A stretch of DNA of 64,000 bases from NaphS2 sp964588535 (GTDB lineage: Bacteria; Desulfobacterota; DSM-4660; Desulfatiglandales; Desulfatiglandaceae): NCBI GenBank assembly GCA_964588535.1, contig CAZPQA010000005.1, forward strand, positions 6,132-70,131, read 5' to 3'. A program made the position numbers and the translations under genes. Under the pieces are notes generated by a model. The model saw only the letters and a list, made by a program, of their open reading frames with translations. It was not told where the DNA came from and did not search any database. Shown one piece after another: positions 42,974 through 51,751 of this stretch (within the stretch, counting starts at the first letter, position 1; every line of letters begins with the position of its first letter).

Positions 42974-44677
42974 TCAGCTACTTTTTCCGGGAGAAGGCTC
43001 CGCAGCAAATTTCCGGAGCGCCTGGAAATAGGCAACGACCTCGGGCGGGATCGAGGTAAACCGAATCATGTGGGTGTGTCCGTCTTTACCCAAACGCTTG
43101 ATCACCTTCCCATAGAAGTCATTGGCCGGAAACTCATCGTCCACATCCCCCAAGTTCATCTTGAGGTTGGTTAGCAGCTCGACAGGCTCGTCCAGGGCAA
43201 TCTCGACGCTTTTCTTCGAAAGCCGGATCACGAGCCCCTGTAGCCTTTCCCTCCCCACATGCTTGCCTTCAAGCATGGTGTAGCGAATGGGGATCTGTCG
43301 GGCGAGAGTGACCGGGGCCGGATCCTTTCCCTCAAGAATAAGGTTGTAGCTTCCGGCTATGCCGCCCACCTCGTAAATCCTCAGTGGTATTTCTGATCCT
43401 TTTGGAAACACGTCCCGATGGGAGTCAATGCGTAAAACCTCACCCGCCTTTTTTCGCACTGATTCGGAGATAAGGATCTGTCCACCCACCGTATATGACT
43501 CAATCCGGCTGGTCATGTTTACGCCGCTCCCGACCACAGAGTACTTGCTCCGCTTGCTCGAGCCGATGTTGCCAACAATCACTTCGGTCTCATTAAGACC
43601 AATTCCCATCTCCAACTCAGGAAGGGCCTCTGAACGGTTCTCCTTGTTTACCCGGGCCATAGCATTTTGCATGTCAATGGAACAGGCAATGGCTCGTTGG
43701 GTTCTGTCGGGCATCTCTTGCGGGGCGCCAAAGATGATAAGCAGGGCATCGCCTATAATCTCATTTATGGTGCCGTTGTATTTCAGGACCACCTCTACCA
43801 TGACTTCGAAGTATAAGTTGAGCACCAGAACCACCTTTTCCGGTTCGAGACGCTCGGCAATGGCGGTAAAGCCCCTCAGGTCCGTCATCATGATGGTAAC
43901 CTTGCGCCTCTCGCCCCCTAATTCAAGAGCCGATGGGTTCTCTATGAGGGAATTCATTACCTCGGTCGAGAGATAGCGGCCGAACATTTTTTTGAGCATT
44001 GTAGTCAAATCAGCGAGCTGGGCTTCACGGTCTCTCCAGCGAGTGATGATGTAGACAGACAGTGATAGAAACCCGAGATAAAAAATCAGGTAAGCGGGAC
44101 CAATCACGAGAGCCCACAAGTTTGCGATCCTCTCGCCATCGTAATGCGGAGCCGCCATCAAAGGCGCGTATGGGAAAAGGCCATACTGCGAGGCGATAAT
44201 CGACCCTACCACAAGGAGCAGGGCAAAACCGAGTCCCACTAAAACCACGGGTATCTCGAACAGGAGAAACGCCACGAAGCCTTGTCCCAAAAGCACCATG
44301 GCAGCAGGAGTGCTTAGCGGGCCGGCGCAGACAGCGGCGATTGCTTCTTGGCTCCACCATAAAAACACCGTCACGTAAACAAACGTACTATTTTCCGGTT
44401 TACGGTGCCGAAGCTGAAAACCGGCCACGAGAAGTATGCTCCAAGTGACCGTTAAACCCCAGCCAAGTGGCAAAAACTTCTTCATAAACACAGGGTCAAA
44501 GAACGGAACCTTCTCGGGATGGCTAATAAAATGGTGGAATAATAGGGTCACTAATGGTGCTAACAGCACCCAAAAACAGATGATGAGCAGGCACTTATCG
44601 ACTGTACTCCACTCCAAGGGGTTGCCGATTCGGTCGATCAGCTTTTTTGAGAGCGGAATCCTTTTGGGCTCTTCCAT
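42974..44677 (-). CDS. Membrane-bound class III cyclase with PilZ-like C-terminus
   Basis: A 567-residue protein. The first 235 residues carry about six membrane helices (for example LLIICFWVLLAPLVTLLFHH). Then comes a class III nucleotidyl cyclase domain with MMTDLRGFTAIAERL (metal Asp) near 270 and TINEIIGDALLIIFGAP (second Asp). The last 90 residues (RERLQGLVIRLSKKSVEIAL) look like a PilZ-type beta barrel. ATG 44677 has AGGAGG seven bases upstream; GTG 44683 is the longer alternative. It probably makes cAMP or cGMP. Pairing with a possible c-di-GMP sensor is unusual; the PilZ call is moderate. Confidence 0.85.
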   Translation of the reverse strand: MEEPKRIPLSKKLIDRIGNPLEWSTVDKCLLIICFWVLLAPLVTLLFHHFISHPEKVPFFDPVFMKKFLPLGWGLTVTWSILLVAGFQLRHRKPENSTFVYVTVFLWWSQEAIAAVCAGPLSTPAAMVLLGQGFVAFLLFEIPVVLVGLGFALLLVVGSIIASQYGLFPYAPLMAAPHYDGERIANLWALVIGPAYLIFYLGFLSLSVYIITRWRDREAQLADLTTMLKKMFGRYLSTEVMNSLIENPSALELGGERRKVTIMMTDLRGFTAIAERLEPEKVVLVLNLYFEVMVEVVLKYNGTINEIIGDALLIIFGAPQEMPDRTQRAIACSIDMQNAMARVNKENRSEALPELEMGIGLNETEVIVGNIGSSKRSKYSVVGSGVNMTSRIESYTVGGQILISESVRKKAGEVLRIDSHRDVFPKGSEIPLRIYEVGGIAGSYNLILEGKDPAPVTLARQIPIRYTMLEGKHVGRERLQGLVIRLSKKSVEIALDEPVELLTNLKMNLGDVDDEFPANDFYGKVIKRLGKDGHTHMIRFTSIPPEVVAYFQALRKFAAEPSPGKSS

Positions 44678-44692
44678 GCTCACCCCTCCTCT

Positions 44693-45112
44693 CTACAGTC
44701 GCAGGAAGTCCTGAACCGGATAAAGATAGCAAGTGCGCCAACTTATCTCTTTTTCAACCAAGCTGGTGATATAGTCAATGAGTTGTTCTGCTTTCGAAAT
44801 CCATGGCAGAACCTGCGATTCTTGAAACCTGACGAAATCGATGTAGTCACCCTCTTGACGTCTTTCAAAAAGATCATTGTAGGTCCGTGCCAAATTCTTC
44901 GGGATCGTACCTGCCTTCACATACTGCCTGTTGAATAGGCTGCGCACGCCAGTGTGCTTGGATGAGGACAGACCGTGCCGTACAAGAAGAGCCGAGACCG
45001 CGTAGAAGCAGGCATAGTAGAGACGGTTCACACAGGCATTCCATCGGCCTGCATTTGCAAGAATACGAGCATCTTCCAGAGTCTCCTTCGCTCGGGCTAT
45101 ACGGTATAACAC
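44693..45112 (-). CDS. HEPN-domain toxin-like protein, probable 5' frameshift
   Basis: A 139-residue HEPN protein with RLYYACFYAVSALLVRHG and the RxxxxxH-type RNase motif region. HEPN proteins act as RNase toxins neutralised by the MNT partner at 45132. The open frame starts at GTG 45112. A GTG at 45135 overlapping the MNT stop reads MTNEAK and then leaves frame, while the other frame supplies the expected DLVLYRIARAKETL. One lost A in the run at 45119-45121 explains this. It may still be made from GTG 45112. Confidence 0.8.
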   Translation of the reverse strand: MLYRIARAKETLEDARILANAGRWNACVNRLYYACFYAVSALLVRHGLSSSKHTGVRSLFNRQYVKAGTIPKNLARTYNDLFERRQEGDYIDFVRFQESQVLPWISKAEQLIDYITSLVEKEISWRTCYLYPVQDFLRL

Positions 45113-45131
45113 CAGATCTTTGCTTCATTTG

Positions 45132-45446
45132 TCACAGTCTGATCCCTTCCTGCTGGACTCGCTGGTGAAATGGTATGGCCTGATAGAGGTTACTATTCCA
45201 TTCTCCACGGGTCCGCACAATCGAGGAGATGACTTCCCCAGATTCCCATTCTATTTCATAAAGTCTATGTCGAATCCGATCTGTACGTTCATCACCTAGA
45301 GGGCCATCAACCAGGATAAGGAAGTCCCAGTCTGACTCCGAGAGAGCATCGCCACGGGAGCGGGAACCGTAAAGAATAATCTCTGAATCAGGCTCCACTT
45401 CATAAACAACTTGCCTTATTTGTTCAATTAATTCATCTTGTTTCAT
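45132..45446 (-). CDS. MNT-type minimal nucleotidyltransferase
   Basis: A 104-residue nucleotidyltransferase: YGSRSRGDALSESDWDFLIL contains GSxxRG and the DxD metal site. In HEPN/MNT pairs this protein AMPylates the HEPN toxin near its active site. It is the upstream gene of the pair at 44693-45446. ATG 45446 has a weak ribosome site. Confidence 0.9.
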   Translation of the reverse strand: MKQDELIEQIRQVVYEVEPDSEIILYGSRSRGDALSESDWDFLILVDGPLGDERTDRIRHRLYEIEWESGEVISSIVRTRGEWNSNLYQAIPFHQRVQQEGIRL

Positions 45447-45542
45447 ATGATCACCTCATTTTTTTGGAGCCCTAACCATTTTGGCACCAAAAATGAGCCT
45501 TTTTCACAAACAAAATCGTATGGTTTTAGCCAGTTGGCGTGG

Positions 45543-45632
45543 TCAGATCCCATTCGCCTTAACCTCCCATCCCTCGGGAATCTCCCCAATCCAATCAACC
45601 CTGCTGACCTTATATTTCTCGTAACGCTTCAT
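45543..45632 (-). pseudogene. Remnant of type I restriction specificity gene hsdS
   Basis: A 29-codon ORF, MKRYEKYKVSRVDWIGEIPE then GWEVKANGI and stop. It matches the very conserved HsdS N-terminus (KYKDSGVEWIGEIPEGWEVK). Its start overlaps the stop of the BRO gene (TAATG), the usual coupling in restriction loci. Everything after the first target-recognition strand is missing. Confidence 0.75.
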
Positions 45633-46495
45633 TATTTATCTTCCAGTGTGTTCTGCTCATTATCAGGCAACTGATCGGACAGATAATTCTCTTTGGAGAT
45701 AACAGATCGTCCTAACTCTTTTTCGGTATCTTTTCTGGCGTTGCCGGCAACCTTGCCGCCGCGTCTGGCAACCTGTCTGTTTTCGGGGAAAGTCTCCGGT
45801 TTTTCCTGTTGTGATATTTCTGTGGTGACCTTCTCGCCCAGCATGGTGAAGATCAGTTCCAGGTCGGTCATATTGTCCCGCAGGTTGACCTTTGATTTGG
45901 CGGGGATATTCTTATGCTTTTTATACTCGCTTGGCGTCATACCAAAGGTGGCTCTGGAGATTTCAGCGGTCAGGATGGCGTAATCTTTCTGCTCTTTAAT
46001 ACCCCGTTCTTTCCATTCGTCTGTCAGGTTCTGGCGGATGGCCATGCCGCGTAAGCGTTTGTCAATCCAGTCCTTGGGGTATCCCTTTTGCTCGTAGAGG
46101 GTTTTCATTCTTTTCTGAGCAAGCTCCGGGTTTTCTATCTCCTGCACCCGCTCATAACCTACTGCTGCCAGCCACCGTTTGAAGGGTTCCGCTTTGGGGG
46201 AGGGGATGGATTGAATAATGCGGAAAAGGCCTTCAGTGTTGGCGCAGTCAGTTTTATATTTTTTGCCATCAGCCGCTTGCAGTTTCAGCCCGTGACAATT
46301 TGTCACGACCTCGCTTCCTTCCTTAATAAGCCGTTGTTTGAGCTTACGCCAATAGGCTCCTGCGTCAACACTTTCTGTCAATACACGACACACATCAACA
46401 ACCGAAAACCACCACTCCTCCTGATACCAGTCTCTGCGTATTTTCTGGCTCTCAAAAACGACAATCGCCGAGGTTTGTTTTTCCAAAGCAACCAT
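45632..46495 (-). CDS. BRO-N family protein of restriction loci
   Basis: A 287-residue protein. The N-terminal 110 residues form a BRO-N DNA-binding domain (RRDWYQEEWWFSVVDVCRVL). The C-terminal part (DEWKERGIKEQKDYAILTAE, then RDNMTDLELIFTMLGE) is the region seen in DinD/BRO proteins located between hsdM and hsdS. GGAGG precedes ATG 46495. Its stop overlaps the hsdS remnant, so a type I restriction system once stood here; no hsdM or hsdR is visible. Confidence 0.85.
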   Translation of the reverse strand: MVALEKQTSAIVVFESQKIRRDWYQEEWWFSVVDVCRVLTESVDAGAYWRKLKQRLIKEGSEVVTNCHGLKLQAADGKKYKTDCANTEGLFRIIQSIPSPKAEPFKRWLAAVGYERVQEIENPELAQKRMKTLYEQKGYPKDWIDKRLRGMAIRQNLTDEWKERGIKEQKDYAILTAEISRATFGMTPSEYKKHKNIPAKSKVNLRDNMTDLELIFTMLGEKVTTEISQQEKPETFPENRQVARRGGKVAGNARKDTEKELGRSVISKENYLSDQLPDNEQNTLEDK

Positions 46496-46514
46496 GATCA
46501 ATCCTCCAGAACTG

Positions 46515-46717
46515 TTTTTTCTCCATGAAAATAGTGATGCCGATGGTGATCAGAAATGACGGGGCGAGGATTTTGAGGGCGGGGTGATCCATGATGAAAT
46601 TACCGATGAGACCGGCGATGACCAGTATATTGTCAACACCCAGGACCGGTTCCAGGCCGATCAACAGCAGTAGGGTCGCTACCGCATCGGCTATCCTGAC
46701 ACCCGCTCGAGATCTCT
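46515..46717 (-). pseudogene. TerC-family membrane protein remnant
   Basis: Minus-strand frame without start codon: ADAVATLLLLIGLEPVLGVD and NILVIAGLIG match the N-terminal helix of TerC-like proteins, then MDHPALKILAPSFLITIG matches their C-terminal part. The middle three or four helices are missing, as from an internal deletion. It lies between the PRC gene stop and the BRO gene start. Confidence 0.55.
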
Positions 46718-46718
46718 G

Positions 46719-47315
46719 TTAATCGTGTTCTTTTACGTCAAACTCCGGAAGGCTTTCCACCTGGTCCTTGTCGATTTTAAGGTATACATCGCCGTCTTCA
46801 TAACGGTCAATCTGATTGACAGGTACCGCAATATCCTTTTTGCCCCACAGGTGCCCCTCCACCAGAACAAGGTGCGTAATGCGACCGCTTTTCCCTTCCA
46901 CCAGGAACTCGTCAACCTTTCCCACTCGTTCGTCTTTGGCGAAGACCTTTGCGCCCTTGTGTACCGCAAACCCGCCGGCTGGAATGGCTTCACGCTCCAC
47001 AAACATGGCTGCGGGTATGCCCGCATACCAACCCTCCTGCTCGGCCATGTAAAGCATAATATTGGACGGGATGTAGTCTTCCTGGATGAAATGCTTCATT
47101 TTCTGAAGCTTTTTCTTGTCGATTCTGAGTTCTACCGTATCATGATCAGCGGTTTTCACAAATTTTTCCGGAATCAGGCGCAGGGTGTTTGCAATGTCGT
47201 GTTCTTTGACCACCAGGTATGTAACCCTTTCCGCCTGGGGATTGACGATAATATTTTCCAGGCGGCCGATACGGCCATCGGTACAGTCAACATGTGCTTT
47301 TAAATGAAGATCCAT
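46719..47315 (-). CDS. Tandem PRC-barrel protein
   Basis: A 198-residue protein with two PRC-barrel domains: residues about 1-75 (LKAHVDCTDGRIGRLENIIV, VTYLVVKEHD) and 110-190 (KGAKVFAKDERVGKVDEFLV, ITHLVLVEGHLWGKKDIAVP). There is no membrane segment. PRC barrels bind proteins or RNA in RimM and photosystems, and single-domain forms respond to stress. It lies 53 bp after the mutase small-subunit gene and could be co-transcribed, but a direct metabolic role is not indicated. Confidence 0.88.
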   Translation of the reverse strand: MDLHLKAHVDCTDGRIGRLENIIVNPQAERVTYLVVKEHDIANTLRLIPEKFVKTADHDTVELRIDKKKLQKMKHFIQEDYIPSNIMLYMAEQEGWYAGIPAAMFVEREAIPAGGFAVHKGAKVFAKDERVGKVDEFLVEGKSGRITHLVLVEGHLWGKKDIAVPVNQIDRYEDGDVYLKIDKDQVESLPEFDVKEHD

Positions 47316-47368
47316 GGGGTTTCCTCCATCAGGGGGTTTCAGAATTCCAAGTGGGTCAAAGCAGTTAC

Positions 47369-47773
47369 TTACTGAACGGGTGCATGATGCTCTATGTACG
47401 AGATGATGTCCGTCGTCGTGGTACCCGGTCCGAACACCTCGGTGATGCCGGCTTCCTTGAGTGCAGGGATGTCCTCGTCGGGGATGATGCCTCCTCCCAG
47501 GACCAGCATGTCGTTTACGCCTTTTTCTTTCAACAGTTCCATCACCTTGGGGAAAAGGTAATCATGGGCGCCGCTCAAGATGCTCATGGCAATAACATCC
47601 ACATCTTCCTGTACGGCAGCTTCCACGATCTGTGTGGGCGTTTGCCGCAAACCCGTGTAGACCACCTCCATACCCGCATTCATGAGGGCTAATGCCACCA
47701 CCTTGATTCCCCTGTCATGACCATCGAGCCCCGGCTTTGCCGCCAGGATCCTGATTTTTTTTGCTTTATCCAT
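47369..47773 (-). CDS. Methylmalonyl-CoA mutase small (cobalamin-binding) subunit
   Basis: A 134-residue B12-binding subunit: AAKPGLDGHDRGIKVVALAL contains D-x-H-x-x-G, whose His replaces the lower ligand of cobalamin; GGGIIPDEDIPALKEAG and FGPGTTTTDI complete the Rossmann-like fold. It works with the large subunit (47793). In many bacteria both are one polypeptide; the split form is also seen in archaea. ATG 47773; an upstream in-frame extension has no ribosome site. Confidence 0.95.
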   Translation of the reverse strand: MDKAKKIRILAAKPGLDGHDRGIKVVALALMNAGMEVVYTGLRQTPTQIVEAAVQEDVDVIAMSILSGAHDYLFPKVMELLKEKGVNDMLVLGGGIIPDEDIPALKEAGITEVFGPGTTTTDIISYIEHHAPVQ

Positions 47774-47792
47774 TGTTTTGTCTCCTGTCTGA

Positions 47793-49472
47793 TTACCCCA
47801 GCGTGTTAATGGCCTGGTATTCGCCGAATACGCCGCGCAGCACGTCACAGATTTCACCCAGTGTGGCATAGCCTCTCACGGCTTCCATAATCAGGGGCAT
47901 GAGGTTGTCGTTTCCGCGGGCGCCCTGATCCAGTGCCGCCAGTGCATTCTTAACGCTTTCGTTGTTTCTCTCCGCTTTTAGTTTCCCGAGACGTTCCACC
48001 TGCCGGGTTCGAACCGCCGGGTCCACCCGCAACAGATTTTTGGGCTTCTCCTCCTCCATTTGAAAGCGGTTGAGCCCCACAACGATGCGTTCGTCCTTTT
48101 CAATTTCCCGCTGGTAGGCATACGCACTGTCCTGGATCTCCCGTTGAACGTATCCCTGTTCAATGGCGGCGGGCGCTCCGCCCATTTTGTCGATTTTCCG
48201 GATATAGTCGTAGGCCCGGTCGTAGATTTCACGGGTTAGGCTTTCAACGTAATAGGCGCCGGCCAGGGGATCCACCGTGTCGGTCGCGCCGGTTTCATAG
48301 GCGATCATCTGCTGGGTTTTCAGCGCAATCTGTACCGATTCTTCCGAAGGAAGGCTCAATGCCTCGTCCATGGAGTTGGTGTGCAGGCTCTGGGTGCCCC
48401 CCAGGACGGCGGAAAGGGCCTGATACGCCACTCGAACAATATTGTTTTTGGGCTGCTGGGCGGTCAGGGTGCATCCCGCGGTCTGCGTATGAAACCGGAT
48501 CATCATGCTCTTGGGGTTTTTGGCGTGAAACCGCTCTTTCATGATGTTGGCCCACAACTTCCGGGCGGCCCGGTATTTGGCCACTTCTTCCAGGAAGTCC
48601 AGGTGGGCGTTGAAGAAAAACGAGAGCCTGGGGCCGAATTTGTCCACGTCCAGGCCGGCTTTTAGCGCCGCGTCCACATAGGCGATGCCGTTGGCCAGGG
48701 TAAAAGCGATTTCCTGCACGGCCGTTGAACCAGCTTCCCGAATGTGATACCCGCTGATGCTGATGGTGTTCCAGAGGGGCACCTTTTCGGCGCAATAGGA
48801 GAAGATATCCGTGATGATGCGCATGGAAGGTTTCGGAGGATAAATATAGGTGCCGCGAGACGAATACTCCTTTAAGATATCGTTCTGGATGGTGCCTTTC
48901 AGCTGTTTGGGATCTGCCCCCTGTTTTTCAGCCACCACGATGTACATGGCCAGCAACACGGCAGCCGGCGCATTGATGGTCATGGAGGTGCTGACCTTTT
49001 CAAGGGGGATCTCCTGAAACAGGGTTTCCACATCCGCCAGAGAGTCGATGGCCACGCCGACCTTTCCCACCTCTCCGATGGATATTTCATTGTCCGAATC
49101 GTATCCGATCTGGGTGGGAAGGTCAAAGGCCACCGATAGTCCGGTCTGGCCCTGGTCCAGGAGGAAGCGGTAGCGTTTGTTGGACTCCTCGGCGGAGGCA
49201 AACCCTGCATACTGCCGCATGGTCCAGAACCGTCCCCGGTACATGGTGGGCTGTACCCCCCGGGTATAGGGGTATTCACCTGGGAACCCAAGGTCATCAG
49301 CATAATTTTCCGCCGGATTATCCATGGGGGTATAGAGCCTCTTGATGGGAATCCCGGAGGTATTCACAAACTCCGGTTTTCGTTCCGGCCGTTTTTCGAC
49401 TTTCTGGTCCACTGCTTCGGACCATTTTTCTAAAGCACCGGCCAGCGATGCCTGGTTTTTTTCGTCAAACAT
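47793..49472 (-). CDS. Methylmalonyl-CoA mutase large (catalytic) subunit
   Basis: A 559-residue TIM-barrel subunit: GFASAEESNKRYRFLLDQGQ, SVAFDLPTQIGYDSD (CoA channel) and FHTQTAGCTLTAQQPKNNIV are diagnostic. It interconverts (R)-methylmalonyl-CoA and succinyl-CoA by a radical route with adenosylcobalamin from the small subunit. ATG 49472 has GGAGG eight bases upstream. The operon with succinyl-CoA ligase and carboxyltransferase supports propionate oxidation or formation. Substrate could in principle be isobutyryl-CoA; gene context favours methylmalonyl-CoA. Confidence 0.95.
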   Translation of the reverse strand: MFDEKNQASLAGALEKWSEAVDQKVEKRPERKPEFVNTSGIPIKRLYTPMDNPAENYADDLGFPGEYPYTRGVQPTMYRGRFWTMRQYAGFASAEESNKRYRFLLDQGQTGLSVAFDLPTQIGYDSDNEISIGEVGKVGVAIDSLADVETLFQEIPLEKVSTSMTINAPAAVLLAMYIVVAEKQGADPKQLKGTIQNDILKEYSSRGTYIYPPKPSMRIITDIFSYCAEKVPLWNTISISGYHIREAGSTAVQEIAFTLANGIAYVDAALKAGLDVDKFGPRLSFFFNAHLDFLEEVAKYRAARKLWANIMKERFHAKNPKSMMIRFHTQTAGCTLTAQQPKNNIVRVAYQALSAVLGGTQSLHTNSMDEALSLPSEESVQIALKTQQMIAYETGATDTVDPLAGAYYVESLTREIYDRAYDYIRKIDKMGGAPAAIEQGYVQREIQDSAYAYQREIEKDERIVVGLNRFQMEEEKPKNLLRVDPAVRTRQVERLGKLKAERNNESVKNALAALDQGARGNDNLMPLIMEAVRGYATLGEICDVLRGVFGEYQAINTLG

Positions 49473-49517
49473 AGGCGAACCTCCATTCTTCCTGTCCCGT
49501 TTAACCGGGATCATTTT

Positions 49518-50393
49518 TCAAGCGTTTTTCATAACTTCCAGGGCGGTCTCCCCCAGATGGGAAAGGCTGGGGGCCACGGTGATGCCCGCCTGTTCCAGGG
49601 CCTTGATCTTGTCTTCGGCTTTCCCCTGTCCACCGGAGATAATGGCGCCCGCATGGCCCATCCGTTTTCCGGGGGGCGCGGTCTGTCCTGCGATAAAGGC
49701 CACCACCGGCTTGTTAATGGACGCCTTGATAAATTCGGCGGCTTCTTCTTCAGCAGTCCCCCCGATCTCCCCGATCAAAACCACCCCTTCCGTGCCCGGG
49801 TCTTCCTGAAAACGTTTGAGATGGTCGATAAAGGTGCTGCCGATAATCGGATCTCCACCGATGCCGATGCAGGTGGACTGACCCATGCCGACCAGGGTCA
49901 GCTGGTATACCACTTCATAGGTGAGGGTTCCACTTCGGGATATGACGGCCATGTTCCCAGGTTTGTGAATGTTTCCCGGCATGATGCCCACCTTGGTTTT
50001 GCCGGGGGAAATGATGCCGGGGCAGTTGGGACCGATCAAAACGGTGTCACTCCCCTTCAGGCAACGGCTCACTTTTACCATGTCCAGGGTGGGAATCCCC
50101 TCCGTAATACACACAATCACCTTGATATCGCTATAAATGGACTCCAAAACCGCATCCGCTGCAAAGGGCGGCGGAACAAAGACGATTGACACATCGGCGC
50201 CTTCCTTTTCCACAACCTCTCCCACCGTGTTAAACACGGGCACCCCTTCAACGGCTTGACCCCCTTTTCCCGGTGAGACGCCGCCCACCACATTCGTGCC
50301 GTAGGCCAGCATCTGTTGGGTATGAAAAGTACCTTCACGGCCGGTCATGCCCTGGACCACAATTCTGCTGTTTTCATCAACGAGTATGCTCAT
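49518..50393 (-). CDS. sucD: Succinyl-CoA ligase alpha subunit
   Basis: A 291-residue subunit. VQGMTGREGTFHTQQML is the CoA-binding start, VSPGKGGQAVEGVPVF follows, and GHAGAIISGGQGKAEDK carries the active-site His (GHAGA) that is phosphorylated. It makes or uses succinyl-CoA with ATP or GTP. It lies 158 bp after sucC; the gap is filled by a palindromic element. Downstream are the mutase genes, so the flow is succinate to succinyl-CoA to methylmalonyl-CoA or the reverse. Confidence 0.97.
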   Translation of the reverse strand: MSILVDENSRIVVQGMTGREGTFHTQQMLAYGTNVVGGVSPGKGGQAVEGVPVFNTVGEVVEKEGADVSIVFVPPPFAADAVLESIYSDIKVIVCITEGIPTLDMVKVSRCLKGSDTVLIGPNCPGIISPGKTKVGIMPGNIHKPGNMAVISRSGTLTYEVVYQLTLVGMGQSTCIGIGGDPIIGSTFIDHLKRFQEDPGTEGVVLIGEIGGTAEEEAAEFIKASINKPVVAFIAGQTAPPGKRMGHAGAIISGGQGKAEDKIKALEQAGITVAPSLSHLGETALEVMKNA

Positions 50394-50410
50394 AATCAGT
50401 CTTTCCCCTT

Positions 50411-50571
50411 AGGGCCTCGGCAAAAAATAATTGGGCAAGATTGCGCCGAATTTTGGTTCGTATGCAAGGCGCATCCGCCAGTGCATATTGGTGGATATGT
50501 GCCGGTGGATGTAACGCAGTAGACGAGCCAAAAGACAAGCAAGATGTTTAATTATTTATTGTCGAGGCCCT
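50411..50571. mobile_element. 161-bp palindromic MITE-like element, copy 2
   Basis: Ends AGGGCCTCGGCAAAAAATAA and TTATTTATTGTCGAGGCCCT. The interior matches the copy at 24668-24829, with GCGCC...GGCGC and a CATCC...GGATG arm. The right end lies inside sucC: its last codons and TAA stop are element sequence. Insertion between sucC and sucD of one operon shows that it can move into transcribed DNA. Confidence 0.85.
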
Positions 50572-51733
50572 TAACCTGTCCGGCCACATGGTCCGCCGCT
50601 TCAGCCAGATCTTTTGCCAACAGGAATGATAAATCGGAATTTTCCAGTATTTTCCGGCCTTCTTCCACATTGGTGCCTTCGAGTCTTACGATTAACGGTA
50701 CCTCAATTTGATTTTTTTTGGCCGCGGCCACCACGCCCCTGGCCAGGATGTCACACCGCAAAATACCGCCGAAAATGTTAACCAGTATCGCTTTGACCCG
50801 TGGATCCTTCAAGATGATTTCAAACCCTTTGGCAATCATCTCTTCATTGGCACCGCCCCCTGCATCCAGAAAATTGGCCGGTTCTGCGCCGGCCGCTTTG
50901 ATCAAATCGAGGGTGGCCATGGCCAGACCTGCGCCGTTGACCATGGCCCCGATGTTGCCGTCCAGGCGGATGTAGTTGAGGTTGTACTGCTTTGCCATCA
51001 AATCCAGGGGATCCTCTTCGCTGGGGTCATCCAGGGCCAGCAGGTCTTTATGCCGGAAGAGGGCGTTATCGTCCAGATTCATCTTGGCATCAACGGCAAA
51101 AACCTGGTCGCCTGCTGCAATGATCAGGGGGTTGATTTCAACCAGGGAGCAGTCCAGGGAGATGAATACATTGTAGATTTTAGCCATCACCGACATCAAC
51201 CGTTTGACGACCGCGGGGGCCGGTAGGGGATCGAGTCTGTAGATCAGGTTTCGTGACTGGTAAGGGAGCCAGCCGGTGGCCGGGTCCACATATTCCTTCC
51301 AGATCAATTCCGGCGTTTCTTTGGCCACCTCCTCGATTTCCATGCCGCCGGCCTGGCTGAAAATCATTGCCGGCAACCCCATTTTGCGATCAATGACCAT
51401 GCCCAGGTAAAGCTCCCTTTCGATGTTTACCCCCTGTTCCACGAGGACTTTGTGGACCTTAACACCACCCGGTCCTGTCTGTGGGGTCACCAGTGAGGTT
51501 TTGAGCAGTGATTCCGTTGTGGCAACCACCTCACGGGGGTCATGAACCACTTTGACGCCGCCCCCTTTACCACGTCCCCCGGCATGTACCTGGGCTTTGA
51601 CGACCCATGGCTGCCCGGCGATAACCCGGCTTGCCTGGGTGGCTTCATCCGGAGAGGTTACCACCTGACCTTCCGGTACCGGAACGCCGGCCTGCCTGAG
51701 AATGTCTTTTGCCTGATATTCATGAATTTTCAT
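50552..51733 (-). CDS. sucC: Succinyl-CoA ligase beta subunit
   Basis: A 393-residue ATP-grasp subunit: MKIHEYQAKDILRQAGVPVP, VKAQVHAGGRGKGGGVKV and AKMNLDDNALFRH are typical. The last five residues (GLDNK) and the stop are encoded by the terminal repeat of the element at 50411-50571, so the native C-terminus was probably altered by a few residues. It forms the nucleotide side of the enzyme with SucD. 18 bp separate it from the carboxyltransferase gene. Confidence 0.96.
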   Translation of the reverse strand: MKIHEYQAKDILRQAGVPVPEGQVVTSPDEATQASRVIAGQPWVVKAQVHAGGRGKGGGVKVVHDPREVVATTESLLKTSLVTPQTGPGGVKVHKVLVEQGVNIERELYLGMVIDRKMGLPAMIFSQAGGMEIEEVAKETPELIWKEYVDPATGWLPYQSRNLIYRLDPLPAPAVVKRLMSVMAKIYNVFISLDCSLVEINPLIIAAGDQVFAVDAKMNLDDNALFRHKDLLALDDPSEEDPLDLMAKQYNLNYIRLDGNIGAMVNGAGLAMATLDLIKAAGAEPANFLDAGGGANEEMIAKGFEIILKDPRVKAILVNIFGGILRCDILARGVVAAAKKNQIEVPLIVRLEGTNVEEGRKILENSDLSFLLAKDLAEAADHVAGQVKGLDNK

Positions 51734-51751
51734 GGGTGATCCTTCTGTTTT

